A stretch of 64,000 bases of DNA from Petrolisthes cinctipes (lineage: Eukaryota; Arthropoda; Malacostraca; Decapoda; Porcellanidae): positions 434,001 through 498,000 of the forward strand of contig JAWQEG010000284.1 in NCBI GenBank assembly GCA_033782935.1, read 5' to 3'. Position 1 is the stretch's first letter. The number at the start of each line of letters is the position of its first letter. Of this stretch, positions 11,150 to 22,645 are shown piece after piece. A program made the position numbers and the translations under genes. The notes beneath the pieces were generated by a model, which worked only from the letters and a program-made list of their open reading frames with translations, had not been told where the DNA came from and ran no database searches.

Positions 11150-13965
11150 CTGGGAGATATGGTAATACAAACGTTTGCTTAATATAGTAGAAATCAAATA
11201 CCTTTTATAATATTGGGACATGTAAATGGGCATAGGAATTGGGTTTTTAAATATATGTGCACTTACTTTTGCGGTTTTTATCGTAGTGGTGCCGCCACTA
11301 GATATCTAGAAAATGGTTAACCATAGATAATAACATATTTGTGTCCTGATTCGAAATCGGTAAGGAAAGTAGACCTATTCCTACTACGTCCCATGGTTCG
11401 TCCAGGATTAGGGATTCCCGTCATGGAACAGGTCCAAATGTATGGCCTTTATTTGCATTGCATGTTTTGCACTGAGCGATATATGTGTTTTATCATCTAC
11501 CCTTAGTTTATGCTAATAGTATATTGTATGGAGAGTGGTGAGGTACTTATCTCTCCCAGGATGTCCTGCTGCATTATGATATAAGGGTAATTAATACTGA
11601 GGGAATTATTATTTGTTGTATCACTATTTGATTGGTTTGTCCGTCACGTTTCCTTAGTTTTCTGTAAATAATATCATCATGAAGGGAAAGTTATTTAAGT
11701 GACTGGGTAATTCTGGTCCATTATTTTCATCCTCAGGGGTTAATGAATATTTTATTACATTCATCATAGAATCCGTTTGCTAATGTTTAGGAACCGCATT
11801 AAGGTCAAAGTCCATGGGTGTCCAGGAACTAAAAGGACAAGATGATTGTTTAAGGGATCTGCTACTTTATTTAATCGTCCTGGAAGGTAGTTAGTATCAA
11901 TATGCCGGAGAAATTCCTGAATGGTTGGATATTATCTGGCTAATTTTCCCGTTAGGGTTTGAGGTTATAGTAAGCCAAGGATCGTTTGATAATTCGCGAA
12001 AACTTGTAAAGGATAGCCTAATACGATTTTTCTAAAAGTACGAAGTGCCCATAATTTTGCTAAAGTTTCCTATTTTGTTACAGAGTAACGAGTTCCCTGC
12101 GCATTTAATGTTCTTTAAGCATAAGCACATACCTGACATAGACCCATAGCTATCTCTTACATAAGTACAGCGCCTTAGCCTACTGAAGAAGCATCGGTAC
12201 ACGTGATATAAGTTAATGAATATTTGGGAACGCAAGAATTGAAGCTGACATTAATTAACCTTTAATAGTTCAAAGCTCAGCTATTTCTCTGGCATCCATA
12301 CAAAATCTCGAGTTGATTATTAAGGGGTTTAGCTACTTGGGAAAAATTCTTTACAGGGATTTTATATAAGAACATATACCCAAGAATGATTTTATGTTAG
12401 TAACATTTATTTAGAATAGTTAATACTCTCATTGCTCGTATTTTATCAGATTGTGTATGGAGCACAGGGGCGGTTAATGTATAACCTAAAATGATAATTT
12501 CCTGGTAAGAAAATGGCAAATAGACATTTAAAGTTCGAGGCCTACCTAATGTAAACTCTGTATAACTTCTTTATTGTTATTTATTGTGAATGTACGTCTA
12601 TAGAAAAATAATCAAATCCTTAAGATTAGCGATGACTACGTTATTAATAACGCCAACGCGAAAATTGACCATATGTTGAAATGTGGATGAAGCATTACAT
12701 AACCCAAATGGTCTACGAATGTATTCATAATAACAATGGGAAGTATTAAATGTAGTAATGGGTTGACTTTTATCATCTAATGTTATTTGCCAGTTTCCAC
12801 TGACCAAGTTTAAGGTGGAGAATACCATAGGCTTTGTTTCACCAATGTTAGACAAAACATCTTAAAGGAGGGAGGGGATATTTATCTTTAATTGTAGCAT
12901 TATTTATTTTTCTGTAATCAATTACTGGACTAAATTCACCATTATTACTTGAAACCAAAAACATTGGCTGTTAAAAGGGGAGTTAGAATTCTTAATAATG
13001 CCTTCATCCATAATTTCATTTATTATTTCGTTTACAACTTTCTGCCTACTATGAGGTACTGTAGTCTATATGCTCGAGTAAATGGGTTGAGGGGATGTTA
13101 GTGTAATGGTATGCTTTATAATGTTGGTTCATCCGAAGGATTCATCAGGTAGGGCAATCGCATTTCGATATGTGGCTAGTATGGTGAAAAGATTATCACG
13201 ATAAAGTGGAAAATCGCGTCCACTGACAAAATTTCTAAGTTGCTCCCTTACATGACTATCACTTTATATCCTTCGGTAAGAACCTATACAATATTTCCTT
13301 GTGGTATTTGGTCTAACTTCCATCTGTATAGATCACATAGATATGTTCCTTTCTTTGCATGGATATTGGTAGATGTTTTATTAATATCAGTGATATTTCC
13401 ACTGTTTACATTGGTTAAAGTAAATTAATCCCTGGTTATATATTATTTTGCTGGTTCTATTAAGAATAGAACGGTAGTATGTGGCTGTACATGAGATGGA
13501 AGCTTTACCTTCAAGTTATGGACGAAATTTGGAGTTAATATATGCAGCAATGGCCTTTATGATAATGGAGTAGTTTCCATCATTTTCAATACGTATATGG
13601 TTAACATTACATGGACTTATATATTGGCCTGGACAATCCTGTATTGGAATACATTAATTCCTAAAATGTATTATTTTATGTTTAGGGTTTATTATTATGG
13701 TTTGTTTGATAAGGTATGATAAACCTAGTTTATAATTTCGTATTATATAAAAGTCAATTTGTATATGGTTAGTTCCCTTGTCTAACCGAACAGGAAGGGT
13801 TAGTGTCCCTAATACCTGTAATTTATTGCCTGTCATGGTTGACAATTCTATGTCACCTGCTTAATCTTGGTTTATTAATGCCGCTGGGGACCTAATTTTC
13901 ACAATATGTTAAAGGAATTATCCGATAACAAGGAAACTGCCGCGCCTGTGTCTAATTATTAATGG
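11150..13965 (-). pseudogene. gypsy pol relic (PR, RT, RNase H, INT)
   Basis: Read right to left, the protease starts near 13960 with LDTGAAVSLLS, and its C-terminal part (TLTLPVRLDKG) lies at about 13800. The RT fragment 12855-12598 has FSTLNLVSGNWQITLD and RRPFGLCNASSTFQ. The catalytic YLDD has become NLKD (about 12617-12632). The RNase H relic shows TDASSVG followed by AVL and later ETLAKLWALRTFR. The tail FLRHIDTNYLPGRLNKVADP (about 11900) marks its end. The integrase relic keeps HNAAGHPGRDKYLTTLH and QCKTCNANKGHTFGPVP, a zinc-binding H-H-C-C arrangement. The first catalytic Asp appears as Gly in VVGIGLL. Multiple stops break every domain. Confidence 0.8.
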
Positions 13966-14172
13966 AGTGTTACACTGTGATACTAGGACAGGGAATTATA
14001 GTACATTATCGGTAAATGTGACGACAGGGCCTACAGTTTTATTTTCGGGACGTTTGATGCTATTTTAATATTGTGGCGGTCTCGTTTCATACATCATATT
14101 TCGATTGTGCAAGTCCTGTTTCATTCTGTTAAGGATAATGCATTCATCTAAGGAATGCGACTTTGACTCATG

Positions 14173-14853
14173 TTAATGACAGTATTTATGATTACTTTTC
14201 CATTGATAATTGACTTTAGTATTATGTAAGTTATAACATTCACTGGTAATATGATTATTTTCCTTACAGTGTTTGCAGCGTTTTCCCTGTGATTCCCCTT
14301 GAGTAGGTGTGGCATCAAAATTAAAAATCTTCGTACCCATGGATTGAGTAATCTGTAATGCACGATGTATATTACGAGATTCCTTCGAATTTAAAACTAG
14401 AGACCCTGATAATGCAAGTGCTTTTGCTGGTGCACTTGTATTTATGTTGTCTGCCTTTGTTTTAATCATTCTCTGAACCCATGATAATGAATTATGTAGT
14501 TTACCATCCCCAAAGACATCAATAAGTGATTGTCTGAATGTAGCATATGACGTTAAATTCTTTGGATCAGAAAAAGAACTTGTAGTTAACATATAACTGG
14601 CTGGACTATCTGGTGCAATATGCTCTCTCACGAATCCTATCTTATGTGCGTCCTGCTCTATATTCGCTTGGTAAAATACATCCTCCAAATGACGCAAGAA
14701 GAGATGAATCCCATATCTTGGATCATCTCCCGTATAATGCTTTAAATAATTGTAGGTAGGTAAGATTCTCACTGTTTGCATACAAAAAGTAGTGGGGTTA
14801 GAAGAAGTTGTATGAAGAGCAGAGACAGTAGGAGATTGTGGAGGAGTAGCCAT
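14173..14853 (-). CDS. gag: Gag protein with CCHC zinc knuckle (gypsy element)
   Basis: 226-codon open frame starting MATPPQSPTV, the only long intact ORF of this element. The central part (HLFLRHLEDVFYQANIEQDAHKIGF and the SYATFRQSLIDVFG region) looks like a retrotransposon capsid domain. Near the C-terminus CKHCKENNHITSEC forms a single CCHC zinc knuckle. It lies about 890 bp downstream of the 5' LTR end, as expected for gag. The start is the first ATG of the frame. Length is at the short end for gypsy Gag, and the frame may be truncated at 14173 before pol. It packages element RNA in intact relatives. The rest of this element is too damaged for transposition. Confidence 0.8.
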   Translation of the reverse strand: MATPPQSPTVSALHTTSSNPTTFCMQTVRILPTYNYLKHYTGDDPRYGIHLFLRHLEDVFYQANIEQDAHKIGFVREHIAPDSPASYMLTTSSFSDPKNLTSYATFRQSLIDVFGDGKLHNSLSWVQRMIKTKADNINTSAPAKALALSGSLVLNSKESRNIHRALQITQSMGTKIFNFDATPTQGESQGKRCKHCKENNHITSECYNLHNTKVNYQWKSNHKYCH

Positions 14854-15720
14854 TGTTGGAGAAAATACAGGTTAATATAGTATGACAGATCGAGTCTTTA
14901 ATGGGGGTAAGGTTGGAGAAGCAGAAGAATGTATTTCGAATGTGTTGGCACCACAAACGATACTTTGAGAGGCAGAGAATCTAGGTTGGAGGCTAATGAA
15001 TCATTATCAGGGATATTCGAAGTTAGTTGCGATTCCTTTGGATTAATGGGGGATAATATTTTTACTTTATTTTAATTTGGCACTTCTTTTCTTTCTTTCT
15101 GGGCTGTTAATGAGGAACCTAATTCTTTTTTAACATTTTTGTGGACAAGTGAAAAATAATGTAATGTAACATGTAATGTGTACCTACTTTTAGTTGACTG
15201 TAGTTGCACCGACGATGACGACGAGTTGAAGTCTAGTTGGGGTGTTGTCTGACGAGTCGACGATTTGGTGAAGAGGTGATGACGGTGAAGTGACGAGCGA
15301 TGAATTAGTTAGCTCGCACACTAACACACTAACAGTCATTATTGGAGTGAAGATGATGAACGTTGACTTGCCTTTACGAGAAAATTTACGTAACAAGGCG
15401 TCAGTGTGGTGGTGATGGAGGTCGTGGCGTTGTCCTGACGAGAGAATTTACGTAGGGACGCCGATATGGTAGTGATGAAGTGATGATTGTTTGTTGTGAA
15501 GTAGATGAGGTCCCCTTGTAGGTCGGATGCAGTTATGTTGAAGCAGGTGCCTCTTGTAGGTGAAGAATTTGTGGTTTATCTCCCTCGTTAGAGGTCGTAA
15601 GATTATACCCACAGAAGAAATTACTTGAGAGAATTTACAAGTAGATTCCTTCAACTTGTCCTTGAACTATGTTAGTCACTGTACTCCCGTGAAGTCTTTA
15701 CCTTGCAATTTGCCTTGTTG
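14854..15720 (-). other. Leader between 5' LTR and gag
   Basis: Untranslated leader of the gypsy element. It contains repeated GACGACGAG/TGATGAAG-like triplet-rich stretches (15190-15500) but no gene. It is long (about 0.87 kb) for a leader and may include small insertions. Confidence 0.45.
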
Positions 15721-15737
15721 CAAAAACACCGCTGCCA
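15721..15737 (-). promoter_or_regulatory. Primer binding site, tRNA-Leu type
   Basis: Five bases inside the 5' LTR the minus strand reads TGGCAGCGGTG, complementary to the 3' end of eukaryotic tRNA-Leu (recalled ending CACCGCTGCCA). It would prime minus-strand cDNA synthesis. Correct placement next to the LTR supports the element's orientation. Confidence 0.65.
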
Positions 15738-15742
15738 TCAAA

Positions 15743-16347
15743 TGTACCAGTCCTCTAAGGCTTTAACTCGTTCAGGATCTGATACAGTACCCTGTTCTGG
15801 AGTTGTAGTAGTAGTAGTAGTTGTATTAGGTAGTGAGCTCAGCGTTGTGGTGTTCTTAGGTAATTGACTTCACAAGTTTCTTAAGGCTTAATTTATTACT
15901 ATGTACTTATGTCTATACAGGGAATTATATTGATGTGCCTTGTCTGATATTATTGTGTCTCTCTCTTATGGAGACAGTTTATAGCCCTTAGGGAGTCAGT
16001 GTAGGTATCCTACCTATTAGTTAAACTTCACTGCTTATATACATTCTCTACTTGGAGATGCCAGTAATGTCTAGATACATTACTACCAGTTTGAAAAAAG
16101 GGGAAGGTCTAGTTAAGCTCCACCCAATTCTCCTCTCTCTCCCTCTCTTACTTTCTCTCTCTCTCTCTCTTACTCTCCTTTGTGAGTGAAGGTACAAACA
16201 TCCGGTATTACCTGAGAGCACTGGGTTTGGAGAGATGAAAATAAGATAGGGAAAGTTAATGATCTGAGGGGGATGCAGGTAGGTAACTTTATGGTGTTTT
16301 GGTGACCCTATTCTTCTACATGATCTTAGGGGCTTTTATGGTGTACA
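15743..16347 (-). repeat. 5' LTR of the gypsy element
   Basis: 605 bp, starting TG and ending CA on the minus strand. Nearly identical to 6755-7763 apart from the insertion there. A more divergent solo relative is at 54048-54570. Being upstream of gag, it would hold the promoter, but no specific element can be pointed out. Confidence 0.9.
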
Positions 16348-16369
16348 GGTTGTTCAAACCTACCAGACA

Positions 16370-16960
16370 CTTTAAGATCCTAATTTAAAAACCCATGAAA
16401 TAATAGAAACAACTAATGTATTATCTGAGGTGGTGAACGAATTAGTTGGACTTATGCCAGAGATAGCACAAAGCAAACTATTCGTTAAGTGAATAGCAGC
16501 CATAGAAATAGCTGTACAGAAACTAACTGAATTCAAGGAGGCAATAATTAGTGATTTGGTAGATGCAGGATTAGGAAGAGTGAATACTAAGTTGTTGCCT
16601 CTACAGCAGTTGCAGTCCGCAGTAGAATTAGCTGTTATCGAGTACAAGTTAACTCCTTTATCCGACATAGAATACTGTTATCCAATAGGGTCTATTCTTA
16701 CAGAAACACATAGATTAATGAATATCCTTTTTAAGTCCCCTATTACCTTCAACATTTGGGAGGTGAGACCCTTTCTCATTAAAGTAAATAATACGCTACG
16801 ACTGTTGACAAGCTTCCTCAATACATTGTTGCTGCAGAGGACTACACACTCATTGACAACTCAGAAAAGGATTCTCTTGTTTAATGTCACACTGCTTACT
16901 TACATTTGTACGTATGCCCTGCTTACTTGTTTTCCTTCAGGCTGGTAGCAAACTCGCAAT
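16370..16960 (+). pseudogene. Env-like (F-type/errantivirus-like) ectodomain fragment
   Basis: Plus-strand frame with one early stop (about 16489) and then a long open stretch. It is predicted helical and amphipathic: ELVGLMPEIAQ, then AIEIAVQKLTEFKEAI, then LLPLQQLQSAVELAV, followed by a segment with YCYPIGSIL and FNIWEVRPFLI. This layout resembles the region after the fusion peptide in F-type Env proteins of insect errantiviruses: a heptad-like stretch, then an LL..L motif, then a tyrosine/proline-rich strand region. No transmembrane segment could be placed with confidence. It abuts the 5' LTR, so an older element was probably split by the gypsy insertion. The assignment is by pattern only. 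Confidence 0.35.
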
Positions 16961-18483
16961 GTGAAATTTCATTAATTATTCCTGATTCCTCTCCCTCACT
17001 CTCCGCTTCATTCTGTACATATACACCAATTAATGATGAGTCCTTCTATCATACACACTTTGGGACAACACACTATTATTACTATCAGGAGAAGACTAGC
17101 GTGAAATTGATCTGCAAGGATTAGGTAAAACATGTATGGGTAGAAGGGTAATACATGGCCCCTGACCCTTGTGAAATAAGGAATGATGATTTCCCCACCT
17201 TGCCAACTCATTATCATCTTGCTTATGTGTCCACGCTCTCGAATGAGTTACAGTATGTATCTCTTTGGATAAAATTACTGTTGTTTCAAATAAAATCAAG
17301 TTCCATAAATATTTAAATGACTCAAAGTTCACCTCCACTCCTCTTGATTACCTGTGCACTCATCGAAATAAGTTTTGTTTTCTCTTTATATTATTTCTGC
17401 ACTTATTTTAATTATTTGTATCTTTGTTTTCACCTGGTGTATACGGAAACTTTATGCTAAGTAAATACTACAGTATGCTCGTGAGATCTAAGAGGCATCA
17501 TTGAGGAATATAAATGAGGAAGATGCAAATGTATAGGTTAGTTATGAAATTCCCTACACAATTAGATAGAATAGGATGTTTAGATAACATGTACGGTTAA
17601 TCTCTGTTGTAATAATAAGAATACCTAGAGACAACATGTAATAGCTAAAATATATACATAATCTCCTTCGAGGGCGAAGGATGGTAGTGACCAAGCAACA
17701 TATACCGGTTAATCTACATAATCATTATGTATACCACAAATATATCTTTTCAATACATATATTCTTGTTTGTATGTAGTGTATAAATCAACGGAGGGTAT
17801 GACCCAAGCAAAAAACGTGTAAGCTGAACTAAGTGCAGCTCCACATGAATTTGATTCAGTGTTTGATTATCTTTTAAAAAACCTGTTGAGTACAGTTGGA
17901 GATAGCTCAAAAGAGACCCACAGGCTTGGTCATCTGCTGACTACATATGACCAACACACGTGCCTTTGGGTAAACAGGGCATGCGGGATGCTGATCGCCT
18001 TCGGCTGACAAGTAGAGTCACGCTGCGATAAACTTAGCCCTACCTGGTATGTCAATAGATTCTCATTCTGATAACGAGCCTCAAAAGGGTAACACCAAAC
18101 ATTCCCCACATTCTCTTCCCGTTGTACAGAGACATCTCTTTCAATTAACTCCTTGTATTAAGCCTTGTATTTTTGAAGAATACCGCTGGCCAACGCTATA
18201 CTATTAACCTTAACTTCCATCATATTCTGTGCAAATACAGCAAAACTGAAAATATGCTACCAGTTGGCAAGCAAAAGTACTCCTCCGCAGCTGGCCGACT
18301 ACTCTTGACCAATGTACTGTACGTAACGAACGCATAAACTTTCAATAACACACGATCGACAAATAACATATATTGATGGTTGTTGTTGTTGTTGACGATC
18401 TCCCGGGGCAGAATGGCCTCCTGCCCCACAGACCCCTGGTACACTCTGGTCGCAGTGAAAAAAATAATAATAATAATGTAAAG
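16961..18483. other. No recognisable feature
   Basis: AT-rich sequence without domain-bearing ORFs or partnered repeats. Short frames on both strands are at chance level. Confidence 0.4.
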
Positions 18484-18776
18484 GAGGGGGTGGCCCTATA
18501 TGCCTGGGCTACCTAAGCACATTCCAGGGAAATGGGACCAGAGCTTACTGGACCAGGGAGTCTGGGGGCCTCCGACTACCAGGGAGATTGGGGAGAAGGT
18601 CTTTGATCCCACAGCCAGTGCTGTGGTCGCAAGTCCACATTACCACAAGAGCTACAAGTGGGGCTGCACCTTCCATGAGACCAGCCTTGAAGGGACCATA
18701 AGGGGGAGGGAGTTTACACTGCTGCATGCAAAGGGAAATGCACCCCCTGTGTGCTGGTGGTCCACACAGCAGTGAA
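18484..18776 (+). other. GC-richer block with a 91-codon open frame, unidentified
   Basis: A compositional island in AT-rich surroundings. The plus frame from 18500 begins MPGLPKHIPGKWDQ and stays open for 91 codons, ending in VCWWSTQQ. The opposite strand is also open for 94 codons, so coding direction cannot be decided. No known motif is visible. It could be a fragment of an element or of a host exon. Confidence 0.25.
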
Positions 18777-19147
18777 AAAAAAGAGCCTCCGGTTGCAGTA
18801 CACCTCACGTGGATTATTAATCCATGCACTAGAAAGTGACCAGATCCTTCAACAATCTTTATTCTGACCCTGTGGAGGATGACTAATATTCAGAGAATAA
18901 AGTCAGCCCCCCTGGGCAGATATTGATGGTTAACCAAAAGGATTACAAATATCAGTTCACAATGAAGGTATGAGTCTGGGTAGCATATTATCCAAGTCTG
19001 GTGGGCTACTGCTTACTGCTGGGCCAAAATCACAGCGGTTGGAAGGAGAATAACGTTTGGGTTATAACGATAAAACCAACCATGGGATAATCTTTGAAAT
19101 AGTTTCATTCTCTTTCCCAGCTTATTTTACCAACTATGAACACAACA
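18777..19147. other. No recognisable feature
   Basis: Unassigned spacer between the GC-richer block and the telomere-like stretch. Confidence 0.4.
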
Positions 19148-19196
19148 TAACCTGACCTAACCTAACCTAAACTGGACCTAACCTTAACCTAACCAA
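19148..19196 (-). repeat. Interstitial TTAGG-type telomere-like block
   Basis: Several CCTAA units, some imperfect, in about 45 bp (CCTAACCTAACC, then CCTTAACCTAACC). TTAGG is the common arthropod telomere unit. Short and degenerate, so it could also be chance or an RNA-mediated patch. Confidence 0.5.
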
Positions 19197-19556
19197 ATCA
19201 AGCACTGACATATACCCTTCCAGACTTGGATAATATGCGTTCGTCTCTGTCTGTCTAGTAATACGCTCTTGGTCCTTATAATTATATAGGTTGCTGTTGA
19301 GAGCGTGTGTAAGTACGAGCATGTGTGTATGTCCGTATGTGACATGTGTATATGTGTGCTTGGGTAAATCCTTGCTGATGAATCAGTGTCATGCCTCCCA
19401 GGTGTAGGGAGGTCAGTTAAAAGTTGCGCTTTTAATATTAAAGTGTAACCTACAGTGTAGGTGTATGTATGTGTGCACTACACGGTACATGTGTATTACA
19501 ATGCATTATGAAAATGAAAATATTTTATAGGTCAAGTTTTCTCCTGTGTTCAAGTT

Positions 19557-19563
<7 letters not shown>

Positions 19564-19608
<45 letters not shown>

Positions 19609-20095
19609 AATGTGCGTGACGCAAAGGAAGAGGGAAAATTGCTGATGATGGAGAGGACGGGAGGAAGGGAGAAGAATGATGGAGGATAATTGAAAGATGG
19701 AAAAAAAGAGGGGAGAAGGAACGGAAGGGGAGAGAGATGGGGAAAATGAAGAAGATGAAATGGCGGGAGAAAGGAGTAAGTGCAGATGAATGAGAAATGG
19801 AAGGAACGAGGGAGAAAAACGTAAAAATTGAATAAGAAAGAGAGTGGACAGAAGAGGAAGGGAAATAGGAGGAAAATGAGGGAAGGAGAGTGGTGAAGAT
19901 GAGGGAGGTATAGAGGAGAAAATGAGGGTAGGAGAGTGGAGGAAATGAGAGAGGGAGGATGGAGAAATTGAGAGTGGGAGAGAGAAGATGAAGGAGAGAG
20001 AGAGAGGAGAAATATGAGCGAGGGGGTAGAATAAAGAGAGAATTATTGGATGAAAGAGGAGTAAGAGGGAAAGATGAAGCTAGAGAGAGAATGTG
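19564..20095. repeat. (GA)n run within a 530-bp polypurine tract
   Basis: A (GA)n run of about 40 bp at 19564-19604 leads into about 490 bp in which purines strongly dominate the plus strand (GGAGAAAATGAGG-like units). Possible H-DNA former. No gene. Confidence 0.85.
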
Positions 20096-20417
20096 TGTGT
20101 GTATATACCAAGCGCATATCTATATTAATCAGAAGGCACCGGTGTATTTAAGTCAGGTTAATTAACTGAGTAGTTCGAGTTGGTAAATACAGAGCATATT
20201 ATTTCTCCAAACTATTCTGAGCAATAGGCAACCTTTATTTTTTATAATTTTGTCCAGTTTCCACTACCACATGGTGTATTGTTGAGGCTACGTGTGTTGT
20301 GTGACGTGAGCCAAGAAGGGTGTTGGTAGGTAGTGGAAGACCCTCCCTCTTTGTTGACTGACTATTAAAGTTTTTTATTAAAGGTAATTATATTGTGTTG
20401 GTGGAGACTGGCTTGGT

Positions 20418-20425
<8 letters not shown>
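20096..20425. other. No recognisable feature
   Basis: Spacer between the polypurine tract and the (TC)n run. Confidence 0.4.

Positions 20426-20465
<40 letters not shown>
20425..20465. repeat. (TC)n microsatellite
   Basis: About 20 CT units. Followed to 20800 by sequence with an open frame on the minus strand that I do not recognise. Confidence 0.95.
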
Positions 20466-20467
<2 letters not shown>

Positions 20468-21088
20468 AAACATAAACGGGTTAGTTTATCGTAGGGTGAC
20501 AGGCGACGATGGGGAAGGGAGGGAGGGTTGAGAAAGAAAGGTAGAGGGGGAGAGATAGACCAGCGGAGGAGAGGGAGGTGAGAAAAGGAAAGGTATACAA
20601 AGTACATTAAAAAAGCAACAAACCTACTGGTCCTTCCGAGCCTGTTTGATTTTGCTATTCTAACTAGCCTACAAGGGTGAGGGAAAGTATAGCAAAAAAG
20701 ACGGCTCCTGCCCACCATCCACTCCATCCGGCCGAAGCTAGCAGGAATGGAAAAGATACCCTGTAGTATGGAAAAAATTACCATGGAATTTATATAGGAC
20801 AGCAGGAATGTTCATATATTATGTCAGTTAATAAAAGAATGATGATTACTGTGCCATTAACGGCAGTGGGTACCAAACATGCGAGACCCAGGGTGGGCAA
20901 CAACTCCCCGCATCATGCATCATCCGAACAAGACTAATTTTTGTAGGCATGGGAAATGTCACACACTCCCGGAAGCATCCCTCAACATCAACCGCAACCT
21001 ATAGAGGTGAACTGTACTTCGTCAAGGGACATCCACATCTTGCACATCCAGTTGTTCCCTACCATCAAATACAATATATATATATATA
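20466..21088. other. Unassigned sequence
   Basis: Contains a minus-strand open frame (20784-20365) whose end is created by the (TC)n run reading as alternating Arg and Glu. No domain recognised. Confidence 0.3.
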
Positions 21089-21128
21089 TAAACTCATTAA
21101 TGCAGAACAAGCCATTTCCTTTAACCTC
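21089..21128 (+). repeat. Fragment shared with the Penelope-type region at 2444-2485
   Basis: Encodes [12 protein letters not shown], almost the peptide encoded on the minus strand at 2444-2485. Evidently a piece of the same repeat family, next to a long (TA)n tract. Confidence 0.6.
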
Positions 21129-21142
21129 GTTTGTTTGAAAGA

Positions 21143-21293
<151 letters not shown>

Positions 21294-21599
21294 GCAGTCA
21301 GCCGTGGACTGGCTTGGTCTTACTTTACTCGATATGGTCATCCACAAGTATAGTAGCTTCTTTTTTTATATGTTCTAACACTGCACATAGCCCGTTACCG
21401 GGCCCAGGTCAACTGCTATTCACACACACGCCACGACTTCCGAACAGGTACAGGTACCCAGTCACAGAGGGAGGGAAGTGAGGGTAATTCCCAAATACTG
21501 CCACTGTTATGATACCAGCGAGGATGTTAACGACGTTCGGTGGCCTTATAGTTCAAATCTGAAGAGTAAATATTCTCAGACCCATCTTCCGACCTATAG

Positions 21600-22642
21600 G
21601 TTACGAGTCCAGAACAGTAACCACTTTGCCACCTCTGCTACAGCTTAGCTGTAGATTTAATTCCAGATATTTGTCAAGTCTGTTTTATTATGTTTCTATG
21701 ATATCACTTGTAACGACGGTACAAGGGAGTGCATTCCAAATATTTACTACTCGATTGAAGAAGTGCCTGGCCTCGTGCATGTGGAATCGCTTGCCTCTAA
21801 TTTCAATCAGTAGTTTCTGGTTTCTCTTGATTGGTTAATATCAAAGTATTCGTATGGGTTTAAGTTATCAAACCCTCGGGTGATTTTGTACGTTTCAATT
21901 ACGTCAGCTCTTAATCTACGCTAAGAGATGCTGAATAAGTTTAATTCTTTTAGTCGTTACTCGTAGGAGTTGTTTCACAGCTGTTGGATCATTTTTGTTA
22001 CATGCTGTTGTACTCTTTTCTAGTTTATCTATATCTTTTCTGTAGTAAAGTGGCCAAATTTGAACACAGTATTAGAGGTGCGGGCGAACCAGAGAATTAT
22101 ATCGCTTAAGAACGACTGTCCGTTTTGTTTTCAAATGCCCTGCCTATAAATCTGATTAGTTTGTTTGCAGTTTTGATGACCGTTGTACAGTGATGACTAG
22201 GCTTAGGTAATTTGCCATTTGTCGGCCCAGGTGAGTGAGGTGACAATGAGGTCGATGTCAGCTTGTAGTCTTTCTTTCTCATGTGATATGGTGATTTTTG
22301 TGTCATCGGCGAACTTTGATACTTTGCAGGTGAGATCATCATCTATGTTGTTTATGTAAAAAAAAAAAAAAAAAAAAAAAGGATAGGGCTAAGTACTGAT
22401 CCTTGAAGAACCTCACTTATGACATCCTGCTAGCTTGATGAGTGGCCATTTATAACTACTGACTGCTTGGGTACGAAGAGCCAGTCCGTAAGCCACTTGT
22501 GAATGTTCCCTGTATGGCCGAGTAAAAGTAGTTTCCTTAGTAATCGAGTGTGTAAAACTTTGTCAAAGACTTTCTGGAAGTCGAAGTAAACTATGATGAA
22601 TGACTTTGTATCATCATACATTTTGAAAATGTAATTGATTTG
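21600..22642 (-). pseudogene. CR1-like LINE RT, C-terminal half
   Basis: Minus-strand RT relic. From 22621: VYFDFQKVFDKVLHTRLL (palm), then WLTDWLF, then GSVLSPI. A 24-base poly-T run (poly-A on the plus strand at 22358-22381) takes the place of the normal FLIYIND start. The frame then resumes with YINNIDDDL and the intact catalytic box FADDTK (codons at 22301-22315). Further on is RYNSLVRPHLEY with VQIWPLYYRKDIDKLEK, the CR1/L2-type C-terminal block. Decay increases toward 21600. The element's 5' part resumes at 23581 beyond a DNA-transposon insertion. Confidence 0.85.
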
Positions 22643-22645
22643 TTA

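Larger units (their letters stand above)
6755..16347 (-). mobile_element. Ty3/gypsy LTR retrotransposon, decayed, minus strand
   Basis: About 9.6 kb bounded by two direct LTR copies (6755-7763 and 15743-16347). Each has termini TGTACC...TGTACA on the plus strand and so starts TG and ends CA on the coding strand. Read on the minus strand the order is 5' LTR, primer site, gag (14853-14173), protease (about 13960), RT (about 13200-12598), RNase H (about 12500-11790) and integrase (about 11570-11150). A long region with no ORFs follows (11150-7764), including a 50-bp tandem array at 10571-10869. Many stops and frameshifts make it non-autonomous. No clear target duplication is visible: the flanks are TTGTT and GGTTG. 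Confidence 0.82.

Noticed and set aside
15721..15737. tRNA gene suggested by a tRNA-Leu-like end
   Set aside because: Only the 3' terminal complement is present, exactly at a retroelement primer site; no cloverleaf.
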